From NCBI GenBank assembly GCA_054601695.1, contig BAAHQB010000098.1, forward strand, positions 372,001-436,000: a DNA stretch of 64,000 nt. The letters are read 5' to 3'. Source of the stretch: Amorphochlora amoebiformis. Lineage: Eukaryota > Cercozoa > Chlorarachniophyceae. The number at the start of each line of letters is the position of its first letter. Position 1 is the stretch's first letter. The position numbers and the translations under genes were made by a program. The notes beneath the pieces are model-generated. The model had not been told where the DNA came from. It saw only the letters and a program-made list of their open reading frames with translations, and did not search any database. Shown one piece after another: positions 63,741-64,000 of the stretch.

Positions 63741-64000
63741 TTTCTGTGTATATAGCAAATAAAAATATAAAACATACATATGTAGTACGTAATATAAGTA
63801 AAAAACATTATATGATATGCATATCTGTGCTTATATATATATCTGTGCTTATATATTATATATATATATATGTAATTATATATATAAGATATGTAACATA
63901 CACACACAAGATAAATTCAGATATAAAACACACACGTACATGCACTAGATACAACGTTATTTAGATATACATGTATACAAATGTGTACATACATACATAT

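Overview
This window is nuclear DNA of an intron-rich eukaryotic alga. The host is best read as a complex alga with a secondary green (chlorophyll a/b) plastid, most likely a chlorarachniophyte. The evidence is a green-type LHCII-like antenna protein whose N-terminus looks like a signal peptide followed by a transit peptide. Three further genes also start with ER-signal-like hydrophobic stretches that lead into plastid-type presequences. The lineage is inferred from these features and was not tested by any search.

I rebuilt ten genes by hand, by joining exons with GT-AG introns and requiring the reading phase to match at every junction. They alternate strictly in strand: (1) saccharopine-dehydrogenase-like oxidoreductase, + (5' end outside the window), 1-6023; (2) thylakoid-lumen cyclophilin-like protein, -, 6715-12727; (3) LHCII-like antenna protein, +, 12862-14057; (4) plastid glutaredoxin-like protein, -, 14699-17816; (5) glutathione reductase, +, 18069-38512; (6) HECT ubiquitin ligase, -, 39237-45398; (7) plastid DUF2358 protein, +, 45592-46916; (8) acidic/basic protein of unknown function, -, 47591-50730; (9) NudC/CS-domain protein, +, 50945-61956; (10) unidentified C-terminus, - (5' end outside the window), 62802 onward. 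Divergent starts are 130-250 bp apart. Convergent ends are separated by 640-850 bp spacers that are nearly free of TA repeats and unusually rich in CTAG.

Only about 16% of the window is coding. Most of the rest is intron, filled with long (TA)n tracts, CT and GA tracts, TTAGGG/CCCTAA arrays and local tandem duplications. Introns come in two classes: compact (about 43-180 nt, mainly 40-47 kb and the LHC gene) and bloated (0.3-4 kb, TA-filled). The glutathione reductase gene spends 20.4 kb on 1,473 coding bases in 22 exons.

The most unusual signal is repeated copying of exon edges, together with their splice sites, into the adjoining introns. I see it in at least four genes, on both donor and acceptor sides, with up to seven copies per edge. 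Two copies in the NudC gene form complete 27-nt, frame-preserving cassettes.

Functionally, four genes (2, 3, 4, 7) look plastid-directed. Glutaredoxin and glutathione reductase form a divergent redox pair, and the antenna and lumenal cyclophilin genes form another divergent pair.
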